Notes: generated by a model from the sequence alone, not told the origin. 64,000 bases of DNA from Flavobacterium sp. AED (GCF_000812945.1 NZ_JSYM01000001.1:372001-436000); one strand, 5' to 3'; positions 53,260 to 63,210 are shown, counted from the first letter of the stretch. A program made the numbers and translations.

Positions 53260-54870
53260 ATGACATTAAAACAAAAAATAGGGCAATTTTTCTTCCCTGC
53301 TGTTTTCATCAATGATACCGAAGAAAACATACTGGCAACCGAACGATTAATTAGAGAATACAATATAGGTGGATTGACTTTTTTTCATAGTAGAGCCAGT
53401 GCTGCAACCAATTATGAAACTAAGAAAAAAGTAGTTTTAAATGAGGATAGTTTTCAGCGTTTGAAGGAACTTATCGTTAGGTATCAAAATTGTGCTACTA
53501 CTCCTTTATTAATGAGTATTGATGCTGAATGGGGATTAGCCATGCGTGTGGAAAAAACACCTCAATATCCGTACGCGATTACCCTTGGCGCTTTACCGAA
53601 TAATGAAAAACATTTGGTTTACGAAGTTGGGAAACAAATAGGTTTGGACTTAAAATCGGTTGGAATCCATTATAATTTAGCACCATTAGCAGATATCAAT
53701 AATAACCCGAATAATCCGGTAATTGGCTACCGCTCTTTTGGTGAAAATAAAGAAAAAGTAGCTGATTTTTCCCTCGAATATTTGAAAGGAATGAATGAGG
53801 TTGGAATTTTAGGTTGTCTCAAACATTTTCCCGGGCACGGAAATACCAATGTCGATTCGCATTTGGGATTGCCTGTTTTAGAAGAAACATTAGCTGAATT
53901 ATTAGAAAATGAATTAGTTCCTTTTATAAAAGGCATAGAAAACAATGTCGATTCCATTATGATTGGTCATTTGGCAGTTCCCGCTTTAAATGACGGAAAA
54001 GATACTTCGGCAACATTATCAAAATCAATAATTGAAACGCTTTTGCGAAAGCAATTGGGATATGACGGTTTAATAATTTCAGATGCGTTGAATATGCATA
54101 GCGTCTCCAAATTATACGAGAAAAAAGGACAACTGGAATGGGAAGCTTTCAATGCTGGAAATGATGTTTTGTGTTTTGCCGAAAATGTACCCGAAGGAAT
54201 TCAAGAAATTCTAAAAAATGCAACTCAGGAACGAATTGAAGCCAGTTTTAACCGATTGTGGAACTGCAAACAAAAAGCAGGAATTGTAGATGGGAAACTT
54301 CCTTTGCCAAATCTTACTGAAAGTGGTTTTGATTTTGAAGCCACGTCCATTTTAAACCGAAAAATTGCTAAAAACTGCATTACAAAAATAAAAGATGACA
54401 ACAATACTATAACTGTTTTTGACGCTAAAAATAGAGAAGATCTTGCCAAACTTAGCTTTTATAAAAATACAGACAATACATTTTTTAAAAGCTTAAATGC
54501 TGCTTTACCTTCGCCTGAATTTTGTTATGAAACCGGAGGTGATTTCGCATTGGATGAATTAGAAAAAGCATTAACTAAATTTGACACTCTTATTATTTCT
54601 TTGTTTGTACCAAAGGCAAAACCTTTAAATAATTTTGATATTGAAGATTCAGTACTTCAATTTTTGGGTAATTTATTCCAAAACAAAAAATGTGTTTTGT
54701 ATGTTTTTGGAAACCCTTATGTGCTTCAAGTTATCCCAAATTTAAAACACGCTTTAGGAATCATTGAAATATATCAAGATTTTACAGAATTTCAAGAAAC
54801 CGCAGCGGAGCAGCTTTTAGAAAACACCACCTGCAAAGGTACTCTACCCGTGATTGTTAGCGGAATTTAA
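53260..54870 (+). CDS. nagZ: NagZ-type beta-N-acetylglucosaminidase (GH3)
   Basis: This 536-aa protein has no signal peptide, so it is cytoplasmic. The NagZ signature KHFPGHGNTNVDSH (residues 188-201) supplies the catalytic His-Asp dyad on the mobile loop, and the nucleophile is D275 in IISDALNMHS. It removes GlcNAc from imported anhydromuropeptides. Beyond residue ~345 there is an extra C-terminal domain of ~190 residues, making it longer than the 341-aa E. coli enzyme. With the AmpG-like gene upstream it forms the import-and-trim core of cell-wall recycling. Confidence 0.88.
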   Translation: MTLKQKIGQFFFPAVFINDTEENILATERLIREYNIGGLTFFHSRASAATNYETKKKVVLNEDSFQRLKELIVRYQNCATTPLLMSIDAEWGLAMRVEKTPQYPYAITLGALPNNEKHLVYEVGKQIGLDLKSVGIHYNLAPLADINNNPNNPVIGYRSFGENKEKVADFSLEYLKGMNEVGILGCLKHFPGHGNTNVDSHLGLPVLEETLAELLENELVPFIKGIENNVDSIMIGHLAVPALNDGKDTSATLSKSIIETLLRKQLGYDGLIISDALNMHSVSKLYEKKGQLEWEAFNAGNDVLCFAENVPEGIQEILKNATQERIEASFNRLWNCKQKAGIVDGKLPLPNLTESGFDFEATSILNRKIAKNCITKIKDDNNTITVFDAKNREDLAKLSFYKNTDNTFFKSLNAALPSPEFCYETGGDFALDELEKALTKFDTLIISLFVPKAKPLNNFDIEDSVLQFLGNLFQNKKCVLYVFGNPYVLQVIPNLKHALGIIEIYQDFTEFQETAAEQLLENTTCKGTLPVIVSGI

Positions 54871-54946
54871 TTAGCTGCTTTAATTTCAAAAACACTCCTT
54901 TATAAGAAATACTTATTTATAAATAAATATTTATAATCAAATCTTA

Positions 54947-54978
54947 TTGATTCAATTCCTCTGTTTAGGCTATTTTTG
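54947..54978 (+). promoter_or_regulatory. Promoter for ahpC
   Basis: TTG at 54947-54949 and TATTTTTG at 54971-54978 are separated by 21 bp, a good fit to the Bacteroidota TTTG-N19-21-TAnnTTTG promoter. The ATG follows 33 bp later. Confidence 0.6.
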
Positions 54979-55011
54979 CGCCATCAAAAAAATTAACTAA
55001 AAATAAATAAT

Positions 55012-55650
55012 ATGTCATTAGTAGGAAAAAAATTCCCAAGTATTTCAGTTGACGCCATTTCAGAAATGGGTGATAATTTAAAAATCAACATTTTCGAAGA
55101 AGCTACAAAAAACAACAAAAAAGTACTTTTGTTTTGGTATCCAAAAGATTTCACATTCGTTTGTCCAACTGAATTACATGCTTTTCAAGCGGCTTTACCA
55201 GAATTCGAAAAAAGAAACACAATTGTTATAGGTGCATCTTGCGATACTAATGAAGTGCATTTTGCTTGGTTAAACACTCCAAAAAACAATGGTGGAATCG
55301 AAGGCGTTACATACCCAATTCTTGCTGATACTAACAGAAACTTATCTAACATTTTAGGAATTCTTGACATTGAAGAAACTGGTTATAGTGAAGAAACAGA
55401 TTCTATCATTATTGAAGGATCTAATGTAACTTATAGAGCTACTTACCTTATCGATGAAACTGGAAAAATTTTCCACGAAAGTGTAAACGATATGCCATTA
55501 GGTCGTAATGTAAATGAGTACTTACGTATGGTTGATGCTTATACACACATTCAAGAAAAAGGAGAAGTTTGTCCTGCAAACTGGGAAGCTGGAAAAGAAG
55601 CAATGAGCGCTGACAGAAAAAGTACTGCTGAATACTTAACTCTAAACTAA
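55012..55650 (+). CDS. ahpC: Peroxiredoxin, AhpC/2-Cys type
   Basis: This 212-aa protein reduces H2O2, organic peroxides and peroxynitrite. The peroxidatic Cys51 is in KDFTFVCPTE, and the resolving Cys187 is in KGEVCPANWEAGKEAM, as in typical 2-Cys Prx. The C-terminal tail is the robust-to-sensitive type without a clear YF motif. No ahpF follows; instead a thioredoxin gene lies downstream, which is probably its electron donor. Confidence 0.93.
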   Translation: MSLVGKKFPSISVDAISEMGDNLKINIFEEATKNNKKVLLFWYPKDFTFVCPTELHAFQAALPEFEKRNTIVIGASCDTNEVHFAWLNTPKNNGGIEGVTYPILADTNRNLSNILGILDIEETGYSEETDSIIIEGSNVTYRATYLIDETGKIFHESVNDMPLGRNVNEYLRMVDAYTHIQEKGEVCPANWEAGKEAMSADRKSTAEYLTLN

Positions 55651-55668
55651 TAAAACAATTTCAAAAAA

Positions 55669-55700
55669 AATGGCAATTTCAATATTTTAAAATTGCCATT
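55669..55700 (+). terminator. Weak hairpin between ahpC and thioredoxin gene
   Basis: Perfect 11-bp arms AATGGCAATTT and AAATTGCCATT lie 18 bp after the ahpC stop. No T run follows directly, so it may attenuate or stabilise mRNA rather than fully terminate it. Confidence 0.55.
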
Positions 55701-55734
55701 GGATTTTGTTATTGGATTTAAAAAAATAAAAACT

Positions 55735-56043
55735 ATGTTAATCGAATTAAACGAAGATACATTAGCGGATTTAATTACAAAAGACGAAAAAGTTGTTGTT
55801 CAATTTTCGGCTTCATGGTGTGGAAATTGTCGTATCATGAAACCAAAATTCAAAAAATTGGCTTCAGAAAACGAAGCAATTACTTTTGCTCTTGTTGATG
55901 CTGAAAATTTTCCTGAATCAAGAAAATTAGCTAATGTGAGTAATTTACCAACTTTTGCCACTTTTGTAAATGGTAAATTGGTAAACGAAACACAAACTAA
56001 CAAACAAGAAGTATTAATTGAATTGGTGAACGAGATAGTTTAA
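55735..56043 (+). CDS. Thioredoxin-family protein
   Basis: From MLIELNEDTLADLI the protein is 102 aa, a normal thioredoxin size. The active site is C29-G-N-C32 (ASWCGNCRIMKPKF), and the cis-Pro is in VSNLPTFATF. WCGNC differs from the usual WCGPC, which is expected to shift the redox potential. The ORF start at 55693 lies inside the hairpin and was not used. Its place between ahpC and a small protein gene suggests it reduces AhpC. Confidence 0.88.
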   Translation: MLIELNEDTLADLITKDEKVVVQFSASWCGNCRIMKPKFKKLASENEAITFALVDAENFPESRKLANVSNLPTFATFVNGKLVNETQTNKQEVLIELVNEIV

Positions 56044-56132
56044 AAGTTGAATTGGTTAATCGGTTAATCGTTAAAAAAACGTTTGACCTAACGAATAAAC
56101 AAATCAACGAATAACCAAATAAACAAATAAAG
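56041..56132. repeat. Degenerate inverted repeat after the thioredoxin gene
   Basis: The left part TTGGTTAATCGGTTAATCGTT is roughly inverted in the right part AACGAATAACCAAATAAAC, with two partial copies of AACGAATAA. It looks like the decayed AT-rich palindromes found between flavobacterial genes. Confidence 0.4.
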
Positions 56133-56390
56133 ATGAAATTACCGGTAATCAAGCATTTAACGCAGTTTATAGAAGAAAATGATGAAGATTACATCATAGA
56201 AACAATTGAAGTTCTCGAAGCTATGACTGAAATTACATCATTGAAAGATGAAGAATTAGATGTAATTGGTGAATTGATTTCTAATATGTATGGCGCTTTA
56301 GAAGTTAACAAACTGGTAAAAACGGGTACTGATAAAAAAGAAGCTTTAAACAGTTTTATGAAACGAGTTTTGGGTTCCATCGATAAATAA
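56133..56390 (+). CDS. Small acidic conserved protein near peroxiredoxin/thioredoxin
   Basis: This 85-aa acidic helical protein begins MKLPVIKHLTQFIEEND and contains DYIIETIEVLEAMTEITSLK. I believe it belongs to a family called DUF6952 in flavobacteria, but that is from memory. It has no Cys, so it is not itself a redox protein. It follows ahpC and the thioredoxin gene and ends with its own terminator, so cotranscription and an accessory role in peroxide reduction are inferences. Confidence 0.65.
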   Translation: MKLPVIKHLTQFIEENDEDYIIETIEVLEAMTEITSLKDEELDVIGELISNMYGALEVNKLVKTGTDKKEALNSFMKRVLGSIDK

Positions 56391-56405
56391 AAAATCAATT
56401 TTTCT

Positions 56406-56437
56406 AAAAACGCACTCCGAAACGAGTGCGTTTTTTT
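56406..56437 (+). terminator. Terminator of the ahpC-thioredoxin-small protein set
   Basis: The hairpin AAAAACGCACTC/GAGTGCGTTTTT is followed by T7, 16 bp after the stop codon. Confidence 0.88.
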
Positions 56438-56540
56438 ATGCATTTTATAAAAAAGACATTGGGTTGTACGGGTTTGCTTAATGCTCCAAAATCTTGAACT
56501 TTATCCCTAAGTTTCCTAACTAAATCTTAAATAATTTTCA

Positions 56541-56548
56541 TACTTTTG
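56541..56548 (+). promoter_or_regulatory. -7 promoter box for tpx
   Basis: TACTTTTG fits TAnnTTTG and lies 23 bp before the tpx ATG. The -33 region has no clear TTTG. Confidence 0.45.
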
Positions 56549-56571
56549 AACCTCATTAAAAAACAAACATT

Positions 56572-57069
56572 ATGGCTTCAATCACATTAGGAGGAAATCC
56601 AATACATACTTCAGGAGAATTACCAAAAGTAGGTTCTAAACTTATTGATTTTAAATTAGTTAAAAACGATCTTTCTATTGCTTCACTAAGTGACTTTGCA
56701 GGGAAAAAATTAGTTTTAAATATTTTTCCAAGTATTGATACAGGAACCTGTGCTACATCAGTTAGAAAATTTAACGAAAGTGCAAGTAAATTGGAAAACA
56801 CAAACGTATTATGTATCTCAAGAGATTTACCTTTTGCCCAAAAACGTTTTTGTGGTGCTGAAGGACTTGAAAATGTTGTTAATTTATCTGATTTTCAAGA
56901 AGGAAGTTTTGGAAAAACAAATGGTTTAGAAATTGTAGACGGTCCTTTAGCAGGATTGCATTCCAGAGCTATCATTGTAGTGGATGAAAATGGAACAGTT
57001 ACACACACAGAACAAGTTGCTGAAATTGCCGACGAGCCTAATTACGAAGCTGCATTAGCGGTACTTTAA
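56572..57069 (+). CDS. tpx: Thiol peroxidase Tpx
   Basis: This 165-aa atypical 2-Cys peroxiredoxin has peroxidatic C60 ([10 protein letters not shown]) and resolving C94 (KRFCGAEG), matching E. coli Tpx C61 and C95. It reduces alkyl hydroperoxides with thioredoxin as donor, so the thioredoxin encoded ~530 bp upstream is a candidate partner. It starts the operon tpx-dgkA-ftsK-lolA-lptF/G-ribB, with 10 bp to dgkA. Confidence 0.93.
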   Translation: MASITLGGNPIHTSGELPKVGSKLIDFKLVKNDLSIASLSDFAGKKLVLNIFPSIDTGTCATSVRKFNESASKLENTNVLCISRDLPFAQKRFCGAEGLENVVNLSDFQEGSFGKTNGLEIVDGPLAGLHSRAIIVVDENGTVTHTEQVAEIADEPNYEAALAVL

Positions 57070-57079
57070 CAGCATACGG

Positions 57080-57454
57080 ATGGAATTTCAAAAAGATAAT
57101 ACTTTCTTTACCGGAAGATTAAAAAGTGTCACTTATGCTTTTAAAGGTGCTGTAAAATTAATCACCACAGAACACAGCATAATGGTACAGTTTTCATTAG
57201 GAATTCTAATGACTATTGCTGGATTCTATTATGGCATAACTGCTACACAATGGCTTTTTCAAACTATGGCTATTGGCCTAGTAATGAGTATTGAAGGTTT
57301 AAATACAGCTGTTGAAAAAATAGCCGATTTTATTCATCCCAATTATCATGAAAGAATTGGATTCATCAAAGATATTGCTGCAGGAGCTGTATTTTTTGCT
57401 GCATTAACTGCAATAGCAATCGGTTTAATCATATATATACCTATATTATTCTAA
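57080..57454 (+). CDS. dgkA: Diacylglycerol/undecaprenol kinase DgkA
   Basis: This 124-aa membrane protein has three helices and the family block EGLNTAVEKIADFIHP, in which the two Glu/Asp residues bind metal and ATP. It phosphorylates diacylglycerol or, in Gram-positives and probably here, undecaprenol. The N-terminal FTGRLKSVTYAFKGAVKLI is also conserved. It lies between tpx and ftsK within one transcript. Confidence 0.9.
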   Translation: MEFQKDNTFFTGRLKSVTYAFKGAVKLITTEHSIMVQFSLGILMTIAGFYYGITATQWLFQTMAIGLVMSIEGLNTAVEKIADFIHPNYHERIGFIKDIAAGAVFFAALTAIAIGLIIYIPILF

Positions 57455-57473
57455 GGTAGAATTACAATCAAGA

Positions 57474-59933
57474 ATGGCAAAAACAACAAAAACAGCACCT
57501 TTAGATAAAAAAAAGGATTCTAAATCTGAAGAAAATAATCCGTGGAGAGTAACCAAACAACATAAAATTGTTCTTGGTTCTCTTTTGGTATTATTTTCAA
57601 TTGCTTTATTATTCGCATTTATTTCCTTTTACATTTACGGTCAACAAGACCAAAGTGCCGTTGGTGAACTGACTAATAGAACTGAGACTGTTCACAATTG
57701 GCTAGGTAAATTTGGGGCTTTTTTAGCTGACTTGATTGTTTATAAAGGTTTTGGACTTGCCGCATTTATATTCGTTCGGTTATTTTTTCTTACGGGAATG
57801 TATATGGTTCTTTCCATATCCTTAAAAAAACTAAAGAATATTTGGTTTTGGGATTTATTCGTTATTATTATTCTATCCGTTTTATTTGGTTTTTTTGCTA
57901 CTTCAATTCCTGAATTAGGAGGGACAATAGGATATGAACTGAATTTATTTTTACAAGATTACATTGGAAAAACAGGAACATTATTGATTTTGTTGTTTGG
58001 ATTAATCATCTATGTAATTTTCAAAATTAAAATTTCCCCTGAAAAAATTCAATCCTTTTTTGACAATACAAAAAAAGAAATCAAAGCTGATTTAGCCACT
58101 ATTCCCTTAAACGGAGGAAAAAGTAGCGGTTATAATTTAGAAGAATTTGCTGTTGCAGAGGAAGAAGAAGAAGAACTGGACGGAATACATTTAAAGACAA
58201 ATGGTTCACAATTTGAAATTAACAAAGAGGCGTTGAAACCAACCATAAGCAACTCATCGGATATCAATCGAGATCCAATTGCGAAACCTCTTGCTATGGA
58301 AGTTACACCAATAGTAACTCCCGAAATCATTTCGAATCCTGTTGACACTTTCGTTATAGAAACTGCTCCGGAAGAAGATATTATCGAGGAAAATTTAGCA
58401 TCGCGATTAGTGGCTGATTTTGGATTATTCGATCCAACTTTGGATTTATCCAATTATAAATTTCCTACGATAGATTTATTAAAGGAATATTCTACTGGAG
58501 GAATCACCATCAACCAGGAAGAGTTAGAAGAAAATAAAAACAGGATTGTTGATACGTTGCGCAATTACAAAATTGAAATTGCACAAATAAAAGCGACTGT
58601 TGGACCATCAGTTACCTTGTATGAAATTGTACCGGAAGCGGGTATTCGTATTTCTAAAATCAAAAGTTTAGAGGATGATATTGCTTTGTCTCTTTCGGCA
58701 TTAGGAATTCGTATCATTGCTCCTATTCCAGGAAAAGGGACGATAGGAATCGAGGTTCCTAATAAGAATCCTACGATGGTTTCGATGAAAAGCGTTATTG
58801 GCTCAGCCAAATTTCAGGAAGCCGAAATGGAACTGCCTATTGCACTTGGAAAAACTATTTCGAATGAAACTTTCGTGGTAGATTTAGCCAAAATGCCTCA
58901 CCTTTTAATGGCGGGAGCAACTGGACAAGGAAAATCGGTAGGATTGAATGCTGTTTTGACTTCCCTTTTGTACAAAAAACATCCAGCCGAAGTTAAATTT
59001 GTATTGGTCGATCCAAAAAAAGTGGAGCTAACACTTTTTAATAAAATTGAAAGGCACTATTTAGCAAAACTTCCTGACATGGATGATGCCATTATTACTG
59101 ATAATGCTAAAGTAGTCAATACCTTGAATTCGCTGTGTGTAGAAATGGACAACCGCTATTCTTTATTGAAAGATGCAATGGTGCGCAACATTAAAGAATA
59201 CAACGATAAATTTAAAGCCAGAAAATTAAATCCTGAAAATGGACACCGTTTTTTACCTTATATAGTTCTTGTAGTAGACGAATTTGCCGATTTAATAATG
59301 ACCGCCGGAAAAGAAGTTGAAGTTCCTATAGCCCGTTTAGCACAATTAGCTCGAGCCATTGGAATTCACTTAATTATAGCAACACAAAGGCCATCTGTAA
59401 ATGTTATTACTGGTTTGATAAAAGCCAATTTCCCTGCGAGAATAGCATTTAGAGTTACCTCCAAAATTGATTCAAGAACTATTCTTGACACTCAGGGTGC
59501 TGATCAATTAATAGGACGAGGTGATATGCTTTACACAAACGGAAATGACGTTGTACGCGTACAATGTGCCTTTATCGATACCCCTGAAGTAGAAAAAATC
59601 ACTGAATTCATTGGTTCTCAAAAAGCATATGCAACGGCTTATCTACTCCCAGAATTTGTTGGGGAGGAAAGTGGCATTAATCTTGATATGGATATTTCCG
59701 ACAGAGATACTTTGTTTAGAGAAGCCGCCGAAATTATTGTAAACGCACAACAAGGTTCCGCTTCATTGTTACAAAGAAAACTAAAATTAGGCTACAACAG
59801 AGCAGGTCGATTAATTGATCAACTCGAAGCTGCAGGAATTGTAGGCCCTTTTGAAGGAAGTAAAGCACGAAGTGTAAACATCCTGGACATGAGTTCTCTT
59901 GATCAATTTTTCAACAATGAACAAAATAATTAA
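57474..59933 (+). CDS. ftsK: DNA translocase FtsK
   Basis: This 819-aa division protein moves chromosome termini through the septum. The N-terminal ~200 residues hold four membrane helices, followed by a ~120-residue acidic linker. The motor has Walker A GATGQGKS at 481-488 and the family block LIIATQRPSVNVITGLIKAN. The C-terminal gamma winged helix (SASLLQRKLKLGYNRAGRLI) would read orientation sequences. The linker is short compared with E. coli FtsK (1329 aa), as is normal in Bacteroidota. Confidence 0.95.
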   Translation: MAKTTKTAPLDKKKDSKSEENNPWRVTKQHKIVLGSLLVLFSIALLFAFISFYIYGQQDQSAVGELTNRTETVHNWLGKFGAFLADLIVYKGFGLAAFIFVRLFFLTGMYMVLSISLKKLKNIWFWDLFVIIILSVLFGFFATSIPELGGTIGYELNLFLQDYIGKTGTLLILLFGLIIYVIFKIKISPEKIQSFFDNTKKEIKADLATIPLNGGKSSGYNLEEFAVAEEEEEELDGIHLKTNGSQFEINKEALKPTISNSSDINRDPIAKPLAMEVTPIVTPEIISNPVDTFVIETAPEEDIIEENLASRLVADFGLFDPTLDLSNYKFPTIDLLKEYSTGGITINQEELEENKNRIVDTLRNYKIEIAQIKATVGPSVTLYEIVPEAGIRISKIKSLEDDIALSLSALGIRIIAPIPGKGTIGIEVPNKNPTMVSMKSVIGSAKFQEAEMELPIALGKTISNETFVVDLAKMPHLLMAGATGQGKSVGLNAVLTSLLYKKHPAEVKFVLVDPKKVELTLFNKIERHYLAKLPDMDDAIITDNAKVVNTLNSLCVEMDNRYSLLKDAMVRNIKEYNDKFKARKLNPENGHRFLPYIVLVVDEFADLIMTAGKEVEVPIARLAQLARAIGIHLIIATQRPSVNVITGLIKANFPARIAFRVTSKIDSRTILDTQGADQLIGRGDMLYTNGNDVVRVQCAFIDTPEVEKITEFIGSQKAYATAYLLPEFVGEESGINLDMDISDRDTLFREAAEIIVNAQQGSASLLQRKLKLGYNRAGRLIDQLEAAGIVGPFEGSKARSVNILDMSSLDQFFNNEQNN

Positions 59934-59937
59934 CACC

Positions 59938-60627
59938 ATGAAATCAAAGATTCAAGTATTAAAAAAAAATAATATAAAAAGAATGAGCAAAATGTTTTTT
60001 CAAATTACCGCTTTATTACTTTTTAGTTTTTCAATACAAGCCCAAGATAAAAAAGCAAAAGATCTTCTGGATCAAGTTACAGCAAAAGTTAGAAGTTATG
60101 ACAATATAGTAATTGATTTTAAATATTCTTTGAATAATGCCAAAGAAAATATCAATCAGGATAGCAAAGGGAACGTAACGATGAAAGGCAATCAATTTGT
60201 ATTAAATTTCATGGGAGTTACCAAAATTTTTGATGGTAAAAAAACCTATACTATTGTTCCTGAAGATGAAGAAATTACTATTTCTAAAGTAAATGATAAA
60301 GATGATAATGCCATTACTCCATCGAAATTATTGACTTTTTTCAACACCGGTTACAAATACAATATGGATATGTTGCAGGATGTAAAAGGAAGAAAAATAC
60401 AATATATAAAACTTGTTCCTACTAATGCAAAAGATCAGAGAAAAGAAATATTATTAGGTATTGATGTACAGACTAAACACATCTATAATTTGATTGAAAT
60501 GGGTAAAAAAGGAACAAAAACTACTTTAACAGTTAATTCTTTTAAAACCAACCAACCTTTGTCAAAAAATCAATTTACCTTTACCGAAAGTAAATATCCA
60601 AATTACTACATCAATAAATTAGATTAA
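59938..60627 (+). CDS. lolA: LolA-like outer-membrane lipoprotein carrier
   Basis: LolA ferries lipoproteins across the periplasm. The mature part contains DKKAKDLLDQVTAKVRSYDNI, FKYSLNNAKENINQDSKGNV and FDGKKTYTIVPEDEE, as in flavobacterial LolA-family proteins. The start is uncertain: ATG at 59938 directly follows the ftsK stop, but ATG at 59983 or 59992 gives a cleaner signal peptide (MFFQITALLLFSFSIQAQ). It lies 6 bp before an LptF/G-family gene, in an envelope-assembly operon. Confidence 0.87.
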   Translation: MKSKIQVLKKNNIKRMSKMFFQITALLLFSFSIQAQDKKAKDLLDQVTAKVRSYDNIVIDFKYSLNNAKENINQDSKGNVTMKGNQFVLNFMGVTKIFDGKKTYTIVPEDEEITISKVNDKDDNAITPSKLLTFFNTGYKYNMDMLQDVKGRKIQYIKLVPTNAKDQRKEILLGIDVQTKHIYNLIEMGKKGTKTTLTVNSFKTNQPLSKNQFTFTESKYPNYYINKLD

Positions 60628-60633
60628 TTTTAG

Positions 60634-62067
60634 GTGAAAATTCTTGACAAATACTTATTAAAAACATTCCTTACTACATTTGCTACGGTATTTGTAATAC
60701 TATTTTTCATTTTTATACTTCAAACTGTTTGGTTATTTATATCCGAATTAGCAGGTAAAGATTTAGATTTACTAATGGTTATCAAGTTTCTGGGCTTTTC
60801 TATGCCTCGAATCATTCCTTTGGTTTTACCGCTTTCTGTTTTATTGGCTTCGATAATGACTTTTGGTGATTTATCTGAAAATTATGAATTGGCAGCCATG
60901 AAATCGGCTGGGGTTTCTTTAAAAAGAGCGATGAAAAGCTTAACTATTTTCATTCTTTTATTGAGTATTATTGCGTTTTTTTTTGCAAATAATGTGATCC
61001 CTTTTGCTGAATTTAAATTTATCAATTTTAGAAAAAATATAGCACAAGCTAAGCCTGCTTTGGCAATTGCTGAAGGGCAGTTTAGTGATGTAGGATTTTA
61101 TAATATAAAAGTGAATAAAAAATCTGGAGAAAACGGAAATTTTCTTACCGGTATCACTATCCATAAAAAATCAAATCTTGGTGATGGCAGCAAAACGGTT
61201 ATCAAAGCTAAAAACGGGGTATTGATAAGCAACGATAAATCCAGTATTCTGCAATTGGTATTGAATGATGGGTACTATTATGAAGATATCGTTCCTAAAA
61301 AATTTGAAGACAGAGGTAAAATGCCATTTGCAAAAAGTTCATTTAAAAAATACGTAATCAATATTGATTTATCAAAATTAAATAAAGTGGATGTAAATGA
61401 TCAAAGCATTGCTAACACCAACACTATGCTTACGGTAAGTGAATTAAATTACACATTGGATTCATTGCATAAAAACTTAAAAACAGATGTTATTTCTTTT
61501 TCTGAAAACATGAATCAGCGAATAGCCATTCCCAAAGACAATAAAATAAAGCCTCTTAAAAAAACAAAAGAACTACCCAATAACATTCTTTCATTGTATA
61601 ACAATGATCAAAAATCAAAAATCATAGATCTTGCCATTAGCAACTTAGCGAGTACCAAATATTCTATTGATGCCAGTAATACCGAATTTAAAAATAAACG
61701 AAAAAACATTAATAATCATGTGCTTGCATTTTATGACAAATTTGTCATAGCATTTGCTTGTTTTTTGATGTTTTTTATAGGGGCACCTTTAGGGGCAATT
61801 ATCAGAAAAGGAGGACTTGGGCTTCCAATAATTTTTGCCGTTTTAATTTTCATAACATTTCACTTTATAAATACTTTTGGTAAAAGAATTTCACAAGAAG
61901 ATGGTCTAACACCATTTCTGGGAGCCTGGATGTCATCTATCATTCTATCTCCATTAGCTATACTTTTGTCTTACAGAGCCACAAATGATATCGGATTAAT
62001 TAATATGGATGTTATTTTAGCTCCATTTCAAAAAATATTTCAAAAAATATTCCCATCACAAAATTAA
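60634..62067 (+). CDS. LptF/LptG-family lipopolysaccharide export permease
   Basis: This 477-aa protein has the YjgP/YjgQ plan: three N-terminal helices ([20 protein letters not shown], then [21 protein letters not shown]), a large periplasmic beta-jellyroll domain (about residues 120-350) and three C-terminal helices ([20 protein letters not shown]). It forms the membrane part of the LPS transporter with LptB. The start is GTG; no in-frame ATG is near. Only one such gene is here, so its LptF or LptG identity is not settled. Confidence 0.88.
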   Translation: MKILDKYLLKTFLTTFATVFVILFFIFILQTVWLFISELAGKDLDLLMVIKFLGFSMPRIIPLVLPLSVLLASIMTFGDLSENYELAAMKSAGVSLKRAMKSLTIFILLLSIIAFFFANNVIPFAEFKFINFRKNIAQAKPALAIAEGQFSDVGFYNIKVNKKSGENGNFLTGITIHKKSNLGDGSKTVIKAKNGVLISNDKSSILQLVLNDGYYYEDIVPKKFEDRGKMPFAKSSFKKYVINIDLSKLNKVDVNDQSIANTNTMLTVSELNYTLDSLHKNLKTDVISFSENMNQRIAIPKDNKIKPLKKTKELPNNILSLYNNDQKSKIIDLAISNLASTKYSIDASNTEFKNKRKNINNHVLAFYDKFVIAFACFLMFFIGAPLGAIIRKGGLGLPIIFAVLIFITFHFINTFGKRISQEDGLTPFLGAWMSSIILSPLAILLSYRATNDIGLINMDVILAPFQKIFQKIFPSQN

Positions 62068-62076
62068 ACAACACTC

Positions 62077-63210
62077 ATGGTTACAAATAAAATACACCTC
62101 AATACAATAGAAGAAGCAATTGAAGATATCCGACAAGGAAAAATTATTATTGTGGTTGATGATGAAGATAGAGAAAACGAAGGTGATTTTTTGGCTGCAG
62201 CAGAAAAAGTAACTCCTGAGATGATTAATTTCATGGCTACACACGGTCGTGGATTAATATGTGCTCCATTGACAGAAAGCCGTTGTAAAGAATTAGGACT
62301 ACATGTAATGGTGAGCAACAATACAGATCCTATGGAAACTGCTTTTACCGTTTCAGTAGATTTAAGAGGAAATGGAGTTACGACTGGAATATCAGCCGCC
62401 GACAGAGCCAAAACTATTTTATCTCTTGTAGATTCAAAAACTAAACCACATGATTTAGCACGACCAGGGCATATATTCCCTCTTATCGCTAAACAAGGAG
62501 GTGTATTACGAAGAACTGGACATACTGAGGCTGCAATAGATTTTGCACGATTGGCAGGCTTTAAATCAGCTGGAGTGATTGTAGAAATCATGAATGAAGA
62601 TGGTTCGATGGCGCGTTTACCACAATTAGTAAAAGTGGCCAAAAAATTCGATTTAAAATTAGTTTCTATCGAAGATTTAGTGGCATACCGTATGCAACAT
62701 GACAGTTTGATTGTTAAAAAAGAAGATTTTGATATTGAGACGCGTTTTGGCACATTCAGACTACGTGCTTACCAACAAACAACAAACAAACAAATTCATA
62801 TTGCTTTAACAAAAGGGACTTGGAATTTAGGAGATCCTATTTTGACCAGAATTCATTCCTCGCAAGTTAACAATGACTTATTGGGAACATTAACCAATAA
62901 TGTTGACCAACAACTTGACGACATGTTTAAGGTTATTAATGAACACGGTAAAGGAGCCTTTATTTTTATCAACCAAGACATGCAATCTATTAATTTATTG
63001 AGTCGTCTTGCTGAGCTTAAATCACTACAAGAGACAGGGGAAATGAAAGCACCCAAAATTGTTATCGATAGTAAAGATTTTGGAATTGGCGCACAAATAT
63101 TACATGATATTGATATCTCAAAAATTAGATTAGTTTCCAATACCGAGGGAACAAAACGTGTCGGTATGATTGGATATGGATTAGAAATAACCGAATATGT
63201 AAAGTATTAA
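62077..63210 (+). CDS. ribB: 3,4-dihydroxy-2-butanone 4-phosphate synthase with a degenerate GTP cyclohydrolase II-like domain
   Basis: This 377-aa protein has a complete N-terminal RibB domain (about residues 1-205): [11 protein letters not shown] with the metal ligands, [11 protein letters not shown] and [12 protein letters not shown]. It forms the riboflavin precursor from ribulose 5-phosphate. The C-terminal ~170 residues align with GTP cyclohydrolase II ([12 protein letters not shown] for the canonical HSECxTGDV region), but the three zinc cysteines and the EGRGIG block are absent. The second half is therefore probably non-catalytic. It is the last gene of the tpx-ftsK transcript. Confidence 0.9.
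   Translation: MVTNKIHLNTIEEAIEDIRQGKIIIVVDDEDRENEGDFLAAAEKVTPEMINFMATHGRGLICAPLTESRCKELGLHVMVSNNTDPMETAFTVSVDLRGNGVTTGISAADRAKTILSLVDSKTKPHDLARPGHIFPLIAKQGGVLRRTGHTEAAIDFARLAGFKSAGVIVEIMNEDGSMARLPQLVKVAKKFDLKLVSIEDLVAYRMQHDSLIVKKEDFDIETRFGTFRLRAYQQTTNKQIHIALTKGTWNLGDPILTRIHSSQVNNDLLGTLTNNVDQQLDDMFKVINEHGKGAFIFINQDMQSINLLSRLAELKSLQETGEMKAPKIVIDSKDFGIGAQILHDIDISKIRLVSNTEGTKRVGMIGYGLEITEYVKY

Noticed and set aside
62064..62753. 229-codon minus-strand ORF opposite ribB
   Set aside because: It is a shadow of ribB, it reads against the operon, and it shows no recognisable domain.
61000..63210. FMN riboswitch ahead of ribB
   Set aside because: ribB follows the LptF/G gene by only 9 bp, so there is no room for an RFN element, and I see no conserved riboswitch core upstream.
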